Below, piece after piece: positions 1 through 10,808 of a stretch of DNA of 64,000 nucleotides. Under the pieces are notes generated by a model. It did not search any database and had not been told where the DNA came from. It saw nothing but the letters and a program-made list of their open reading frames with translations. This stretch comes from Paraphaeosphaeria minitans (Eukaryota > Ascomycota > Dothideomycetes > Pleosporales > Didymosphaeriaceae). The stretch covers positions 2,108,001-2,172,000 of the forward strand of contig WJXW01000001.1 in NCBI GenBank assembly GCA_015832175.1, written 5' to 3'. The position numbers were made by a program, and so were the translations under genes. How positions within the stretch are numbered: the first letter of the stretch is position 1; each line of letters begins with the position of its first letter.

Positions 1-2
1 CA

Positions 3-152
3 AATAACTACAAAGTTACACTGGCCCAATCGAAAGGAGCAATAATTGTCTGTAAAATAACCTACATCGATGAAGTTGAAATTGTCCCAGAAATTGGAAG
101 CATTGTAGTTCCAGACTGGCTGATAAGCTGCCAGGACTGGTATGGCAAATGA
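3..152 (+). CDS. Possible 3' end of a gene cut by the left edge
   Basis: One frame is open from the first bases to a TGA at 150-152, about 49 codons. It has balanced, protein-like composition with alternating beta-type hydrophobic stretches (VEIVPEIGSIVVPDWLISC) and ends in DWYGK. No start codon is visible because the reading frame enters from outside the window. I do not recognise the family. The opposite strand has an 81-codon ORF here (16-261) whose composition is less convincing. It could be chance, since 49 codons is short; confidence is therefore low. Confidence 0.3.
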   Translation, partial: NNYKVTLAQSKGAIIVCKITYIDEVEIVPEIGSIVVPDWLISCQDWYGK

Positions 153-1767
153 AGCCAAGAAAAGTAAGGAGTATGTATACATCACGCTCTAACGGATACA
201 CGAGAAGAAGATAGACGGTAGCTTGAAGCCTCGTTGAGTGAAGACAACTGCTGAAGTACAAAATACGAGAACCTGCCAGAGTTTATATGCACCTCAACTA
301 TCGAGAGGTACACGAATTTGCATCTTGGTCAATGGCTCATGCGATAGAGGATCATGAAGGCTCACAAAAAGTGTCGTAATCATTCGCCCGGTGCCTGATG
401 GATGCGTCTGATGTCGGTCTGAGCCAGCGCCACCTGGGTGTCGGGCGTAATACATGACAAGAGCAAACGTCGACGTAAGACTCTTATGCTGGAGGAATGC
501 GTGACATGGGGTGAAGATCTGACAGGCCGAAAGGGGAACACTGCTCACAGACCGTTGGCTAGACGAGGACGCCTTCAAAAGACCGATTCCACTGAAGCAT
601 CTGCTTGCCAACTAACAGTGGAATCCCTACACCTTCTAACTCAAATTATCACTGTGAGATGGTTTCATCCATGTCGAACGGGCTAAGAGTCGTGTATCAG
701 GACATTTAGCTTCTTTTCTCTTCTTAGAAAACGCTCCACAAGGCAAAATTTAGGATGCGCCTCGTTACGTATGTCTCCCAGGTTCTGTTTTGTGTATTTC
801 CTCACAGAACCCGATCCGTGAGCCATCGATGTGCTTTTCTCAAACCCGTAGGGCAGAAATCTAGCTCAGCCTTGCATGGGATTCGACACGGGGCGAGAAC
901 CCACCGACCGATCAGAAGCGCTTGGCCGAATATCTAGAGATGCTTGCAAGTGCCAGAAAGAGTTTCCATCCCCAGTCTTAGTTGCACGTTGGGTTTCTGA
1001 TATGGATCAATCAAGTGCTCAGAGACCCCGGGAGTAAGCGATGGCGCAGTCTAGGGGTGGCCAGCCCTACAGATTCCCTGGCCGGCACATATCCCTGCAG
1101 GTCCCTTGCCAGAGTGTCATGAGATCTGCAACATTGGTATTTGTGCGGAATAAATTTGGTAAATCTCTTTACGGGCCTTATCAAATAGTTGGTGGAGGCG
1201 AGTGGTATTGGCCGCGTTGGCGTGGATGCCTGTTTAAATTCCACAGGAGATCTCATTTCTCAGAACACAATGCTGAGGACTCTATATGTGATTGAACCGC
1301 CCGAACTGGTTGGAGATCTGGGATAAGCTTACAACCCCTGGGGGCAGCTTTTGGTCTCTATAGGTTCGCCTTTCTCATCGTTTGGCCTTGCCTGAGTAGA
1401 ACCGTTGCATTATCGAACCACTGTCAGATCGCCTTCATCAAATGCTACATTTTCTTAGACGATGCAAAATCTTGCAAATTGGACGGTGCGGCTGATTATA
1501 AGCATTAGGTATCGTGTACAGGAATCTCTGAATTCAAATGTCGCGAAGCAGTGCATTTTCGAACTCGCTATCTATATATTACATAACTCCCCACCACCAC
1601 CACCATTCGTGCCTTTTCATAGCTTTATAAATCAAGAACCACAGTCCGTCATCACTACCACCATCAAATAATCATAATCCACCTCGTTCGGACCGCCTCT
1701 TGCAGCATCAGAATTTATCGTCGTCTGCTACCCCGGCAATATACAGACCTCCCGGAGCCGTAAGTCT
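153..1767. other. Intergenic, no supported gene
   Basis: Only short ORFs under about 105 codons on both strands, with no recognisable domain, splice pattern or start context. A run of CCA/CAC triplets lies near 1590-1607. I see no RNA gene. Confidence 0.5.
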
Positions 1768-3170
1768 TCACAACAGAGCCGCAGCCGCACCGATCGCAAC
1801 AGGAAAGGCCACGACAGCATGAGGGAAGAGCTTCTTAGCAGCACCGAGGAATTCCGCTTCTCCAGTCGGGGTTGGGGTTGATTGTGTCCCGGTAGCAGCG
1901 CCTGTGGTGGCAGCACCAGAGGTGGAAGTAGGAACCGCAATCGCGGTCTGGAGCAGCGCAGGTGTCTTGGTGTACGTCTCCCGGTCGCCCTGGAATGCGA
2001 TGCTGCTGAAGGGCAGCTCTGAGATCGGGACTGCGGAAGCACTGGGGAAAGCGGTGCGTTCGGATACGGGCACGGACGGTTTCAAGGATGCGCGGTCAAA
2101 GTTCCCGGGGCTCAGCACGCTGAGAAGTGTCAGTGGAAAACTTCTTTGGCTTCAGGTATGATGGACTTACGCGTCAATCTCGTGTGCAATGCCGTTTTAC
2201 AGAATCGCATTGGCGAAGGTGATCTTTGCGTTGTTGACCCACGCCGAACCGTCCGGCAAAACAGTGAAAGTCAAGTTGTCTCCCTGCAGCGAGGGAACCG
2301 TGATGTTTCCAAGTGATGGCGAGAAGATAACGTTGTTGGGGATGATATGGTATTTAGCACCTGTTGCAGGGTGTTCTTGTCCGTGGTCTCGAGTACCGAG
2401 CCGATGGAGGAAAAGGCATCGTTCATAGGAATGAAGATGGTGAAGTCGGAGATGTTCAGACCATTGTCATCTGCTCCGGTCAGGCCGATGCCGATGCCAA
2501 GATCTGCAACCTCAAGCGCGGCATTCATAGCTAAGTAGCCAGCTCGGTAGGTGTAGAGTTGGAGGGGTGGACCGAAGGACAAGACTGTGTCGATCTTATG
2601 GATTGTGATGCCGTGGCCCAGTTTGATGTCCTGCTCGCCCAGTTAGCATGCCGCAAATCAGTAATAATATAGCGAATAATAAGACTACTCACAGCTTGGG
2701 TAACGGTGGAGATGGTTTGCTCTCCAGATAGGATGCACACATCATCCCCGGTCTTCACATCCCATTGTACTGACCACCGGTGAATTTTGAGAAAGGCTGT
2801 CGGGGAATGATGTACGAGCTATTGAGCAATGTCTGTGCAAAAGTAGGAACATCGGTGATAACATCTGAAGGATAGAGTCCCTTGAAGACGTGGTTCGCGA
2901 GCAAAGCTCCAATGGCAATAGTGTCGCTCTTCTGCTCTATTGCCTCGCCTTCCGGAACATTCCTCGGTACTGCGACCAAAGCTGCGTTTGTCGGTGCTAC
3001 GATGGTAACGTTCGTAGCAGCGGCGAGTGTGTCCGCAAAACCAGGCACAAGGCTGACAGCTCGAGCAACGTGCTCAGGTCTTCTTGGGAAGAGAGAAGTC
3101 TGGCGAGATCACCTTGAGCCAGGCACAAGCCGGCGGCCATCAAGGCATAGGACCAATTGGAAGTTCGCAT
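1768..3170 (-). pseudogene. Broken fasciclin (FAS1) domain GPI-anchored protein
   Basis: Read from an ATG at 3170, the sequence gives a signal peptide (MRTSNWSYALMAAGLCLAQG), two FAS1 repeats with typical motifs (VTIVAPTNAAL; ISDFTIFIPMNDAF), a Ser/Thr-rich linker and a hydrophobic GPI-type C terminus ending at 1768. Two introns look intact: 2632-2692 (GTGAGT, TGCTAAC branch, CAG) and 2120-2170 (GTAAGT, CAG). The reading frame is nevertheless lost four times: near 3055-3060, near 2757-2765, near 2350-2356 (each consistent with one missing base), and at an in-frame TAA at 2197-2199 inside the second FAS1 domain, where homologues have a sense codon before the conserved NGIAH-type motif. FAS1 proteins act in cell-surface adhesion. 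Homopolymer errors in the assembly could explain the indels but less easily the TAA. Family call is firm; pseudogene status is inferred. Confidence 0.75.
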
Positions 3171-3915
3171 TGTGGAGATGCTCTGATATCCTGAGAGAGA
3201 TGTGGAGGGGGAGAGTGATGAGGAAGCTTTGAAGCGGATAGAGGACAAAGCTGGTGTCTGGTTGACGTTTCTCGTCGTTGAGGTTCCGCCATGACCTTAA
3301 TACATCCCCAGATAACTTCAGCCTCAACGGAAGCTCCACACGGTCAGTCTGGCATCCGTTTTCTCTCATTCATGTCGTTCAACATACCAGCTCAGGATCG
3401 ATGGCACACCCACTGATCGTGCATGCACGACCAAACCCTGCTCCTCCGCCATGCGTACCGGTGAATGGGATCCACACGCTCACGCTGCGTTTAGACGAAA
3501 CGTACAACATTAGGAGAACACTCTCTATTTTCTTAGCCTGGCCCCGACATGATTTGGTTGACTATGGTCCAAAACGTAATGTGAAGTGCTGGGGTCGTTT
3601 ACATCCTTGTGCATAGCCATTGCCTAGCCTCGCGAACGACGTCAACGCCAATCAGCTGTGTGCATTGTGTGGCGCGAGTAACGGTGAAATCTGGCCGACC
3701 CCACTCTGCTTTACGCCCGACTCGGGAACGGCGAAAATTGACCGATGAATCGTACACCTACCCTTAATTTAAATGAATAACGGAAATTGGGAGGTCATTG
3801 TGCAATGCTTGATGTATGACGTTGTTGGGGTACGCGATGTTATTTAGCTGGTACTTCCTGGTCCCCAGGTACCTATGCTAATTTTTCATGCAATACCGTC
3901 GTCTCTGCTGAGACA
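3171..3915. other. Intergenic between the FAS1 relic and the Zn2Cys6 gene
   Basis: Holds the upstream region of the FAS1 locus and the 3' flank of the Zn2Cys6 gene. ORFs here are shadows without domains. A TACC/GGTACC-rich stretch lies near 3855-3875. No other gene seen. Confidence 0.5.
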
Positions 3916-5499
3916 CTAACTCGCAAGGTGCGCTTGATACCGCTGAAGAATGGCAGCGTAGTCGTTGTACCACTGCTCGAGCCAACTTGTCGCGTCCATC
4001 ATATGGGTCGTATAGCAACTGAACGTAGGATCCAGCGCTTTCATCGAAGCTGACAAATGCCGGAGCTTCAAGCCACACGCCTCGATACGGAAGCTATCCC
4101 TCGCAACACATTGTCCGTACGTGTTGGCCGGGTCAGTGGCTGAAACCATGACCGTGACCAGCACGTACAGTGAATACAGCACCAGTGGTGTAAATGAGAA
4201 CGTCGAAATGTTGACCAGTACCGAAGGATCCATTTCTGCGATGGTGTCAATCACACCATGACAATTATTCACAAGGTCTTCGAGCGCCAAATTGAGAGGG
4301 AGTGTGATGTTGGTGGGTTTCGGTAAGTCTTTGATGGGGATACGTCCTGGAATGAACGGTGCGACAAATGCGGCCTTGTTCGTAGGCGTGTGGAGTATAG
4401 GCTCGAATATGAAAACCATGGCGACATGGTACCATATTTTGAGTGTCTGTGACGATGCGAGACCGGGTGGTATCTGGGCTGCCCATGCATTTACTCTATT
4501 CTTCAGACTGTCCATTGCTGCGTGAGTAGCAAAATCGCTGCCGTCTACAAAGGCAGCTATCTGGCATAGGAAAAGCTGATCATGGATATCTTGAATCAGT
4601 TGCTGTATGCGGACGAGCTGGCAAAGAAAGATGTCGGACGGTTCTCCCATGCTCTCAAGGACTGAGACGCACTCTTGATGATGGTCATTCCACGGAACCG
4701 TAATAGGCCGTCGAAAACTGGAGGAAGACGATACAAGTGCTACAAAACAGGCTAGCCAAGTACGACGTGCTTCAGGTGATATCGGATCTTCATGTTGGCC
4801 AAAGTACGCCACCGGAGAGGGTTGTAGCGAGGGTCCAGCGATACCGATATCGATTGCCATATCGGCAGCTAGTCGTATGAGATGATAGCAGCTCCCCTGT
4901 TCTCCCTTCCGAGTAGATTTGCTCCAGAACGCAGCTACCAATAACGCCTGGACGAGCTCAAGGGATCTCTGTCCTCTGCCAATGACTTCCTCGCCGAGAA
5001 TGTGTACAGTATGTCGCACGAGCTCATCGTGCAACTCGAGTTGGGTACCTTGAACATTGTGCGTGACAGTGTACACCAGCACTGATAGCAGTAGTATTGG
5101 AGATTTCTTGCGTATGTGGTCTAGGTCCGAAGTAACGCGAACCACCGGCCATACTGCCCCTGCCTGCTGTGTGAAGACTTGGAGCAAGTCTTGTTGTCTT
5201 CCTAGCAGAATAAGGACGTCCAAAAAGGATAGAATGTATGCTTTGTGGTCTTCCAGTTGGCTTGCGGGTGACTGGCGTGGCGTGCTGCTGTTGCTCTGTT
5301 CCTGCAGCGTCTTCTGGAGTTCTTCGACCTGGGCTTCAAGCTCACTGATACGATCCCGTTGCAGACGTGGCGCCGACGGCATGCACTCCATGTCGTTGCG
5401 GCTGCACCGCTCGCATGCCGGTCCCGCAGGCGAGGTACTGAGATCGCATTTGATTTTCAGCCGATGACATTCTTCACAAGCACGAGACCGCTTCTTCAT
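3916..5499 (-). CDS. Zn2Cys6 fungal transcription factor
   Basis: Single-exon 527-aa protein, presumably a nuclear DNA-binding regulator. The N terminus carries a complete binuclear zinc cluster with six cysteines at residues 8, 11, 18, 29, 32 and 39 (C-x2-C-x6-C-x10-C-x2-C-x6-C), preceded by basic residues (MKKRSR). A heptad-like dimerisation segment follows at about 48-70 (ISELEAQVEELQKTLQEQ). The remaining 450 residues are helical with aromatic clusters, as in the middle-homology/regulatory region of this class, but I do not recognise a named domain there. Length is typical (500-700 aa). The start was chosen because it is the first ATG and places the zinc cluster where the family usually has it. 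The target is unknown; the neighbouring FAS1 locus is broken, so no regulon can be inferred. Confidence 0.9.
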   Translation of the reverse strand: MKKRSRACEECHRLKIKCDLSTSPAGPACERCSRNDMECMPSAPRLQRDRISELEAQVEELQKTLQEQSNSSTPRQSPASQLEDHKAYILSFLDVLILLGRQQDLLQVFTQQAGAVWPVVRVTSDLDHIRKKSPILLLSVLVYTVTHNVQGTQLELHDELVRHTVHILGEEVIGRGQRSLELVQALLVAAFWSKSTRKGEQGSCYHLIRLAADMAIDIGIAGPSLQPSPVAYFGQHEDPISPEARRTWLACFVALVSSSSSFRRPITVPWNDHHQECVSVLESMGEPSDIFLCQLVRIQQLIQDIHDQLFLCQIAAFVDGSDFATHAAMDSLKNRVNAWAAQIPPGLASSQTLKIWYHVAMVFIFEPILHTPTNKAAFVAPFIPGRIPIKDLPKPTNITLPLNLALEDLVNNCHGVIDTIAEMDPSVLVNISTFSFTPLVLYSLYVLVTVMVSATDPANTYGQCVARDSFRIEACGLKLRHLSASMKALDPTFSCYTTHMMDATSWLEQWYNDYAAILQRYQAHLAS

Positions 5500-6239
5500 C
5501 CTGTAGCCTTCGCAAGTAGGAAAAGATTCTTTATCAAAATACTGTCTACAAAATACCTCTATGAAGTCAGGTGAAGGAGTGCTGTGGCGACGTCAAGACA
5601 CGCTGGATAGGGAAACAAGTGCGCTCGTTAGGGACACGAATGAGGCTGTGCGGTGCCATGTCTGCAATGCATGGGCGATCCTTAGGAGACTTGGCGACTG
5701 GTCTTGGGTAGGAGTCGAACGGACAGCGTGATGCCAACGGCTACATAGAGGCTGCTCCGTAGTAGAATATGACCCCCCCAATGCTTGGCGTTGTAGGGAG
5801 CAGGATTGACTGAGCACCAACATCATACCCACAGGGAAGCACGCAACCCATCAGTGTAAGCGCAACCTTTGCAACGAGCTCGGAGCTTGCTATTTAATAC
5901 TTATCCAAATAACTTTTCCAGTCAACGCTTTTGAATCACTGGGTATATAGCCTGATAACTCCGCACAACCTGGAAAGAATAACCGGCCATCGCGAGTGGA
6001 ATTGGTGTAGGTATACATACCGTAGAGTAATAAGTCAGTCGCAGCTTTTCGACCTTCATTAACATCCAGATCTTTGCTGACTGTAGTAGGAGAACTGGTA
6101 CCAACAGTTATACGCACATTAATAGTCGTATCATCCCTTTAGTCGGGTACCTACAGCTGTCTATCATATCTTGTCTTCGTGCCCAAAGTACCACGAACGC
6201 GTACTTACTGTACCTCTCCAGCAGAAAAACCTTAAGATA
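5500..6239. other. Intergenic, no supported gene
   Basis: Short ORFs only (for example 5593-5832 and 5890-6117, minus strand) with no recognisable motif. This stretch contains the 5' flanks of the Zn2Cys6 gene (-) and of the glyoxalase-like gene (+), so it is probably a divergent promoter region. Confidence 0.45.
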
Positions 6240-7312
6240 ATGGCATCCACCGACCTAAAAAGTTCCCTCGATCACCTCATCCTTTTCCTCCCCGCCGACC
6301 CGGAAACCAACCTGCCCAAAGTCCCATCCTTCTTTAGCGACAACTTCACGCTCACACCCGGTGGCGTTCACGCGGATGGCTTAACATCGAGTACGTCCTA
6401 TTCTCCGAGTCATCGTCTCCGGATGAAATATCAAAATCTATTGAAGCCCTTCCTCGCTTGCGTTTTACTTGCTTGTTGGCACCACATCGTCTTCGCCTCT
6501 CCAAGCTCGTTCATCCCCAAGCACATCTCAACATTCCATCTCCTTCTAGACTTGAGCCCCACACAGCCTCTCCCCCATCAAAGACACCCGTACTAACACC
6601 ACCAGACACACTCATCCTCCTCGCAGACGGCTGCTACATCGAGCTCATCTGCTTCCTCCCCTCTGCACCCTCAGACAAAGTCTCCGCCCACTGGTGGTCC
6701 GACTACGCCACCTCCCCCGGCTGGGCAGACTGGTGTCTCACCAACGACCTCGCCCCAGAAGCCAACCGCTCCTCCATTGCGACCTCCCACAACGACCCCA
6801 TCCACGGCGGCCGCAAGCGCCCCGATGGCGTCGATGTAAAGTGGGCCGTCACCTTCCCTCGAGGAGAGAGAGGGCTGACGCCATTCTTCTGTCATGACAC
6901 GACGCCGAGGGAGGTCAGGGTGCCGCTGTCCGAGGCAAAGACGAGGCATCCGTCGGGCGTGCTGGGGGTGGCGAGTTTGACGGTTATGGTGGACTCGCCA
7001 GCATCTCTTGGTGCCACGCGCACCGCGTACAAGAGGCTGCTCGCCGACCTCGACCACGCCGATACGTCGCACTCCTGCTTCGGCACTGGCCGTGTAGTTC
7101 CCGTCCCGGAGTTGCCAAGCGGCGCGAAGGTCAAACTGGTGCTGCCCAGAGACGAGGAAGATAGGGCCAAAGTGAGCTACCGCGGGTTCTGGTACGGCGA
7201 CATTGTGCTTGCGGCGGCGGCGCGGGAGGGGAAGCCCAAGGGGTCGAAACAGCGGCTTGATGGCGATGGCAGTGGGGCTGATATCAGGGGACTGTGGGTG
7301 CAGTACATTTGA
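6240..7312 (+). CDS. Glyoxalase-like (VOC fold) domain protein
   Basis: Two exons, 6240-6390 and 6606-7312, joined across a 215-nt intron (GTACGT donor, CTAAC branch near 6590, CAG acceptor), giving 285 aa. Exon 1 begins MASTDLKSSLDHLILFLP, the usual start of the fungal glyoxalase-like family, and the join recreates the conserved run HADGLTSNTLILLADGCYIEL. Later features include a DV-KWAVTFP strand and a GFWYGDIVLAAAA C-terminal strand, in keeping with a paired beta-alpha-beta VOC fold. Family members are soluble and mostly uncharacterised; substrates are not known. The intron is long for this window. An ORF on the opposite strand at 6671-7318 is a shadow of the GC-rich exon. Confidence 0.85.
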
Positions 7313-7981
7313 GTTCAATAATGTTCTTGGGACATGTGGTTCAAAGGGTGTGGTACGAACAATCAGGGAAGAGGTGGGAAGTCCGACAGGTTAACTAGCT
7401 TCTTCAGCGGAGCTATACAAAACGTCGCTCATGGGTGCGTCAGGCGTATGTGGCACGTGCAATCACGGTGCAGGCGGGTAGTTGAAATGGATTGACCAGC
7501 TTCTTCAGCGAAGCTTTGCTCCATGTCCTATATGCGTAATTTTCCAGATCCACCGCAATGTCAGTGTGCCATTATTTCTGTCCAGTGTGTGCATCCTCCA
7601 GAGAAAAGTGCTGAATAGACAGAGCAAATGGCCTTACCTTTGACGTATGCTGGTGAAGCTGGGGTATGTGAAAACACGTGGGTATAAAGCGCCGTTCCTA
7701 TAGCGGAGGCGCAAGCTTAGTGGTGACGGCTCTTAGCGGAGGTTGAGCGTGAAAGCCATACCGATGCAATTCCATAACTCCGATATGCAAAATCGGGATG
7801 AGCCGACAGTGTGCAGTCAGTCAGAGTGCGGGCGAAGTGTGCAGTACTCTGGAAACAGTCAGCAAACGTGTAATAACAGAGGCTGATACGGACCGCCTCG
7901 GTAACCGAATCGTTTTGAGTGAGCGGGCCATCTGCCCAGGGGCTTCTCTGAGCGGAAAGCGCTCGCATCGTCGCCGGATGC
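7313..7981. other. Intergenic between convergent genes, with a diverged local duplication
   Basis: Separates the convergent glyoxalase-like (+) and Spf30 (-) genes. It holds two copies of an AGCTTCTTCAGCGRAGCT-type core (around 7397-7414 and 7498-7516) inside loosely similar flanks. Short ORFs show no domain. Confidence 0.5.
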
Positions 7982-9063
7982 CTAGTCCTGCTCCTGATCC
8001 GCCTCTGCTGCAGCCTTGTTATCGTATCGGACACGCTTAGAAGTCTCGGTCATGCCACTGCCAGATCCTGTGAAACCAACTGTCATGTGTTAGCTACGGC
8101 CAATGGACGTTTTGATTCTGGAACTTACCCCTGCTGTTCACGTTGCTTCCGGTGCGGAACATGGAGTCCTTCTGCGAGATCTTCTTTCCGACGCCCTTGC
8201 TGTTCCAATTTTTCCAGTTGTTCACTTTCTGCTCGAGCTGCTTCTTATTCGGGATCTTGCGCTTCTTGGGCTCGGCATCATCGCCTGGCGTATCGGGTGT
8301 CGTCTTCTGCGTTTTCGGATTAACACTAGCGGGACCGGAGATTATGTACGGCGTGGACGTGACTGGAGAAGGAGCGGCAGCCGGCGCTGAAGTGGTGTTA
8401 GGCTCAGATTCCCGCTTGCGCTTGTTCTGGATGGGACGAATAGCATCGCGGTCGACGGTTGCGTCCTCGTTGTACTCGACATAATTAATTTTATACTTTG
8501 GCGCAGATGAAGAGCCGAGAATGGTCATGATCTTGGCCTTGTACCAGAGGCCGTCAAAAAAGCGCGCCTCAATCACATCACCTGTGTTGTACACGGCAGC
8601 CTTTGCTGGCTCGGCCTTCTCGAGCGTCTTCTTGAGGAGCGGGTGCTGCTCGGGATCGTATTTGCGCTCTGGGGCAGCATTTCCCTTGGGCAGCTGAGCC
8701 TCAAGCGCCTTCAGCTGCTGGCGGAGGGGGGCCAGTTTGGCTTCCTCCTGAGACATGGCCTCGTTGATCTCTGCGACCATGGCGGCAACACCTTCGTTGT
8801 TGGGGTCCGCCTCGAGGATTTTCTGGACCTGGTCATACTGCGGAAGTGTTGGTAAGAGCAGAACGGCGGCATGCGCGTGGGTTTGGCTGCAAAGAGAGGC
8901 AACAAGTGGGAGGAAAGAGAGGCACCAGCTGGCAGCAAAGAGAGGGACCAATTGGCATATGACTTACCTGCGCTGCCCACTCGGCATGGCTTGCTTCCTG
9001 CTTTTCGAGAGCCTGCTTGGCGTACCAGATGTCATTTTTGAGCTTCTGCAAGTCTTGAGCCAT
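7982..9063 (-). CDS. spf30: Spf30/SMNDC1-like Tudor-domain splicing factor
   Basis: Three exons (9063-8968, 8837-8129, 8067-7982) give 296 aa. Introns are 8838-8967 and 8068-8128, both GTAAGT...CAG. The order is an N-terminal coiled coil (MAQDLQKLKNDIWYAKQALEKQ onward, to about residue 82), a Tudor domain at about 113-172 (YNTGDVIEARFFDGLWYKA; YVEYNE) and a lysine-rich tail ending in the family-specific block KDSMFRTGSNVNSRG, completed by exon 3 (SGSGMTETSKRVRYDNK). This matches Spf30/SMNDC1, which binds symmetric dimethylarginine on Sm proteins and acts in assembly of the tri-snRNP into spliceosomes. SAGA factor SGF29 also has Tudor folds, but its tandem C-terminal arrangement differs. An upstream-extended ORF reading through intron 1 gives a spurious hydrophobic N terminus and was rejected. 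Confidence 0.85.
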
Positions 9064-10808
9064 GGTGAAGGTATGGCTGCAGTGCGACAGGCGGAGCGGG
9101 GGGGGGGAAGTTGAAAGTCGGGCGCGTGCAGACGTTGCAGCGTACCTCGCGACTCGGCAGGGCAGGCAATGACGCTGGCGCGGAGGCGGCAAGGGCAGGA
9201 GCGAGTCGCGCTAGCTCGGTCACGTGGGTTCGTAGCGGCGGGCGGGTCAGGGTATCTCTCTGGACGACTCCACCTTCCAAAGCCGCCACAAAAGTCTTCT
9301 GAAATGGACCAGAGATTGGGAAAAGTGTCCGTACGCCAAGGGTCTATGCACATTGTCCGCTGGAGACCATCCGCATTGTCTCGCCGAAGACCATGCGCAT
9401 TGTCCGCTGAAGACCGTTTGTACGCCAACGGCCCATGTATACCTAATCCTCTATCCGCATTGTCCCGCTGAGGACTGTTTGTATGCCACGGCCCATGTAT
9501 ACCCAGTCGTCCATTTCCGCATTGTCCGCTGAAGACCATCCGCATTGTCTCGCCGAAGACCATCTGTACATCAACGGCCCATGCATACCCAATCCTCCAT
9601 CAGGACTGTCCAGCTGCGCACTTTCCGTCGCGACTTGGTAGTTCCACACTCGATCTGGAACTGAAAGCACGCGCATCCAACACGGTGCCTTCTTCATGTC
9701 ACCTAGCGCCGCTGAGACACCGTGTTCTGGGCTCCAGATGCTGATCCACAAGCACCAATTGGAGCCGGGCGACTGATGAACTCGCTGAGGCTCTGCCTCG
9801 CCCGTCGCCCGTCGCCCGTCGCCCGTGGCCTTTGAATGCCGCGCTGCCCGCAAGGCGACGGAGACATGAGCCGGTGGCTGGTGAAATCCTGAGCAGTGCC
9901 TGATGGATGTTGGAACATGGCTTCTCTACGCGATTCTTCCTGATAACAATGTTGGAACAATTCTTGCGGGTGCTCTTCCCGCCATTCGCGTCTTGCTACC
10001 TACCGTGTACCCCGCCATGCCTCTTTCGGGCAGCTCGCCGCTTTGGTGGCTTGATTGATAAGCCATGCAGAGAAAGAGTCACTGCGACGTTCCGCCTCTT
10101 GCGCGCACACGTTTTGCCACTCGGCCTGCTGCGACGCTGCATCAACATCCTATCACTGCCCTGCCACTCCGCCCTTTTTCCACGCCGCTGCTTTTGTCTT
10201 CTGCACGCAACTCCCCCCTCACCCCCCCGGGCTCGACGCCTTCGTCTGTCCCACACATGCAGGTCACCTGTTTGTCCGGATACCAAACCAGGCTACGTAT
10301 GGGCATTTTGCACGCCCTCTGATCGTGCCTCCTACAACTGCCTGCCTGACACCGGTAACCCTTTGTGTCTACGTCAGAGAACAGTCGAGAATTGTCGCCT
10401 CTGCACGCCCTCTCGCTTGCTCGCAGCACCAGGCACACTCAGCCCTACACCGCACCGCACCGCACCACACCGCTTGCTCGTCCGCTTTGATCCGACTCGA
10501 CCCTTTGCGCCTCGCGCTCCCTTATCGTTGTTGCGCGCCCCATCCTCTGCACGGCTTCCTTCGATCCCTGCTGTATGCCCTCCCTCCCCACCGGCAGGTG
10601 GCGAAGTCGGCGGCTGGCAGTCAGACGGCCTGCTAATTGCACTTCCAGACCTTCCTCGCCCCCGCACTCCCCCGAAGACGGCTCCGACCCTGACATCGTT
10701 CACAAGGCCGCTCTTGACAAGCCCACCCGTCGCGTGTTCCTACTGACCGCAACCGCAACCGCCACATCGTTCTTTGTCCCCCAACGTTGACCCCGCCTCG
10801 ACAGCGTC
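9064..10808. other. Divergent upstream region of spf30 and the AP-1 gene
   Basis: Contains the satellite array at 9329-9600 and a pyrimidine-rich stretch from about 9960 to 10800 that is probably the promoter and long 5' leader of the AP-1-like gene. ORFs of 193-279 codons in this stretch are Pro/Arg/Ser/Leu-rich readings of C/T-rich DNA and are not supported as genes. A short CCGCA/CCACA repeat lies near 10450-10475. Confidence 0.5.
9329..9600. repeat. Composite minisatellite of two alternating units
   Basis: Two motifs alternate. Unit E1 (CCGCATTGTCCGCTGAAGAC and variants with TCTCGCC, 22-24 bp) occurs six times, starting near 9348, 9371, 9395, 9453, 9516 and 9540. Unit E2 (TACGCCAACGGCCCATGTAT followed by a CCYARTCSTCYAT block, about 36 bp) occurs near 9331 (truncated), 9420, 9480 and 9567. 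The order is E2-E1-E1-E1-E2-E1-E2-E1-E1-E2. Units differ by point changes and small indels. The array lies about 270 bp upstream of the spf30 start. Confidence 0.8.

Noticed and set aside
870..930. tRNA-like words (GGGGCGAGAACCCACCGACC)
   Set aside because: No acceptor or anticodon stem can be formed; only a superficial likeness to a T-arm.
6671..7318. 215-codon minus-strand ORF
   Set aside because: Shadow of glyoxalase-like exon 2.
8838..8951. Hydrophobic N-terminal extension of Spf30
   Set aside because: It is intron 1 read through (GTAAGT donor at 8967, CAG acceptor at 8838); the true N terminus is the coiled coil from 9063.
9329..9600. CRISPR-like array
   Set aside because: Units are directly adjacent and there are no unique spacers; the genome is eukaryotic.
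9907..10746. 279-codon plus-strand ORF and overlapping ORFs before the AP-1 gene
   Set aside because: Pro/Arg/Leu/Ser-rich translation of C/T-rich DNA in all three frames; more likely the long leader of the AP-1 gene.
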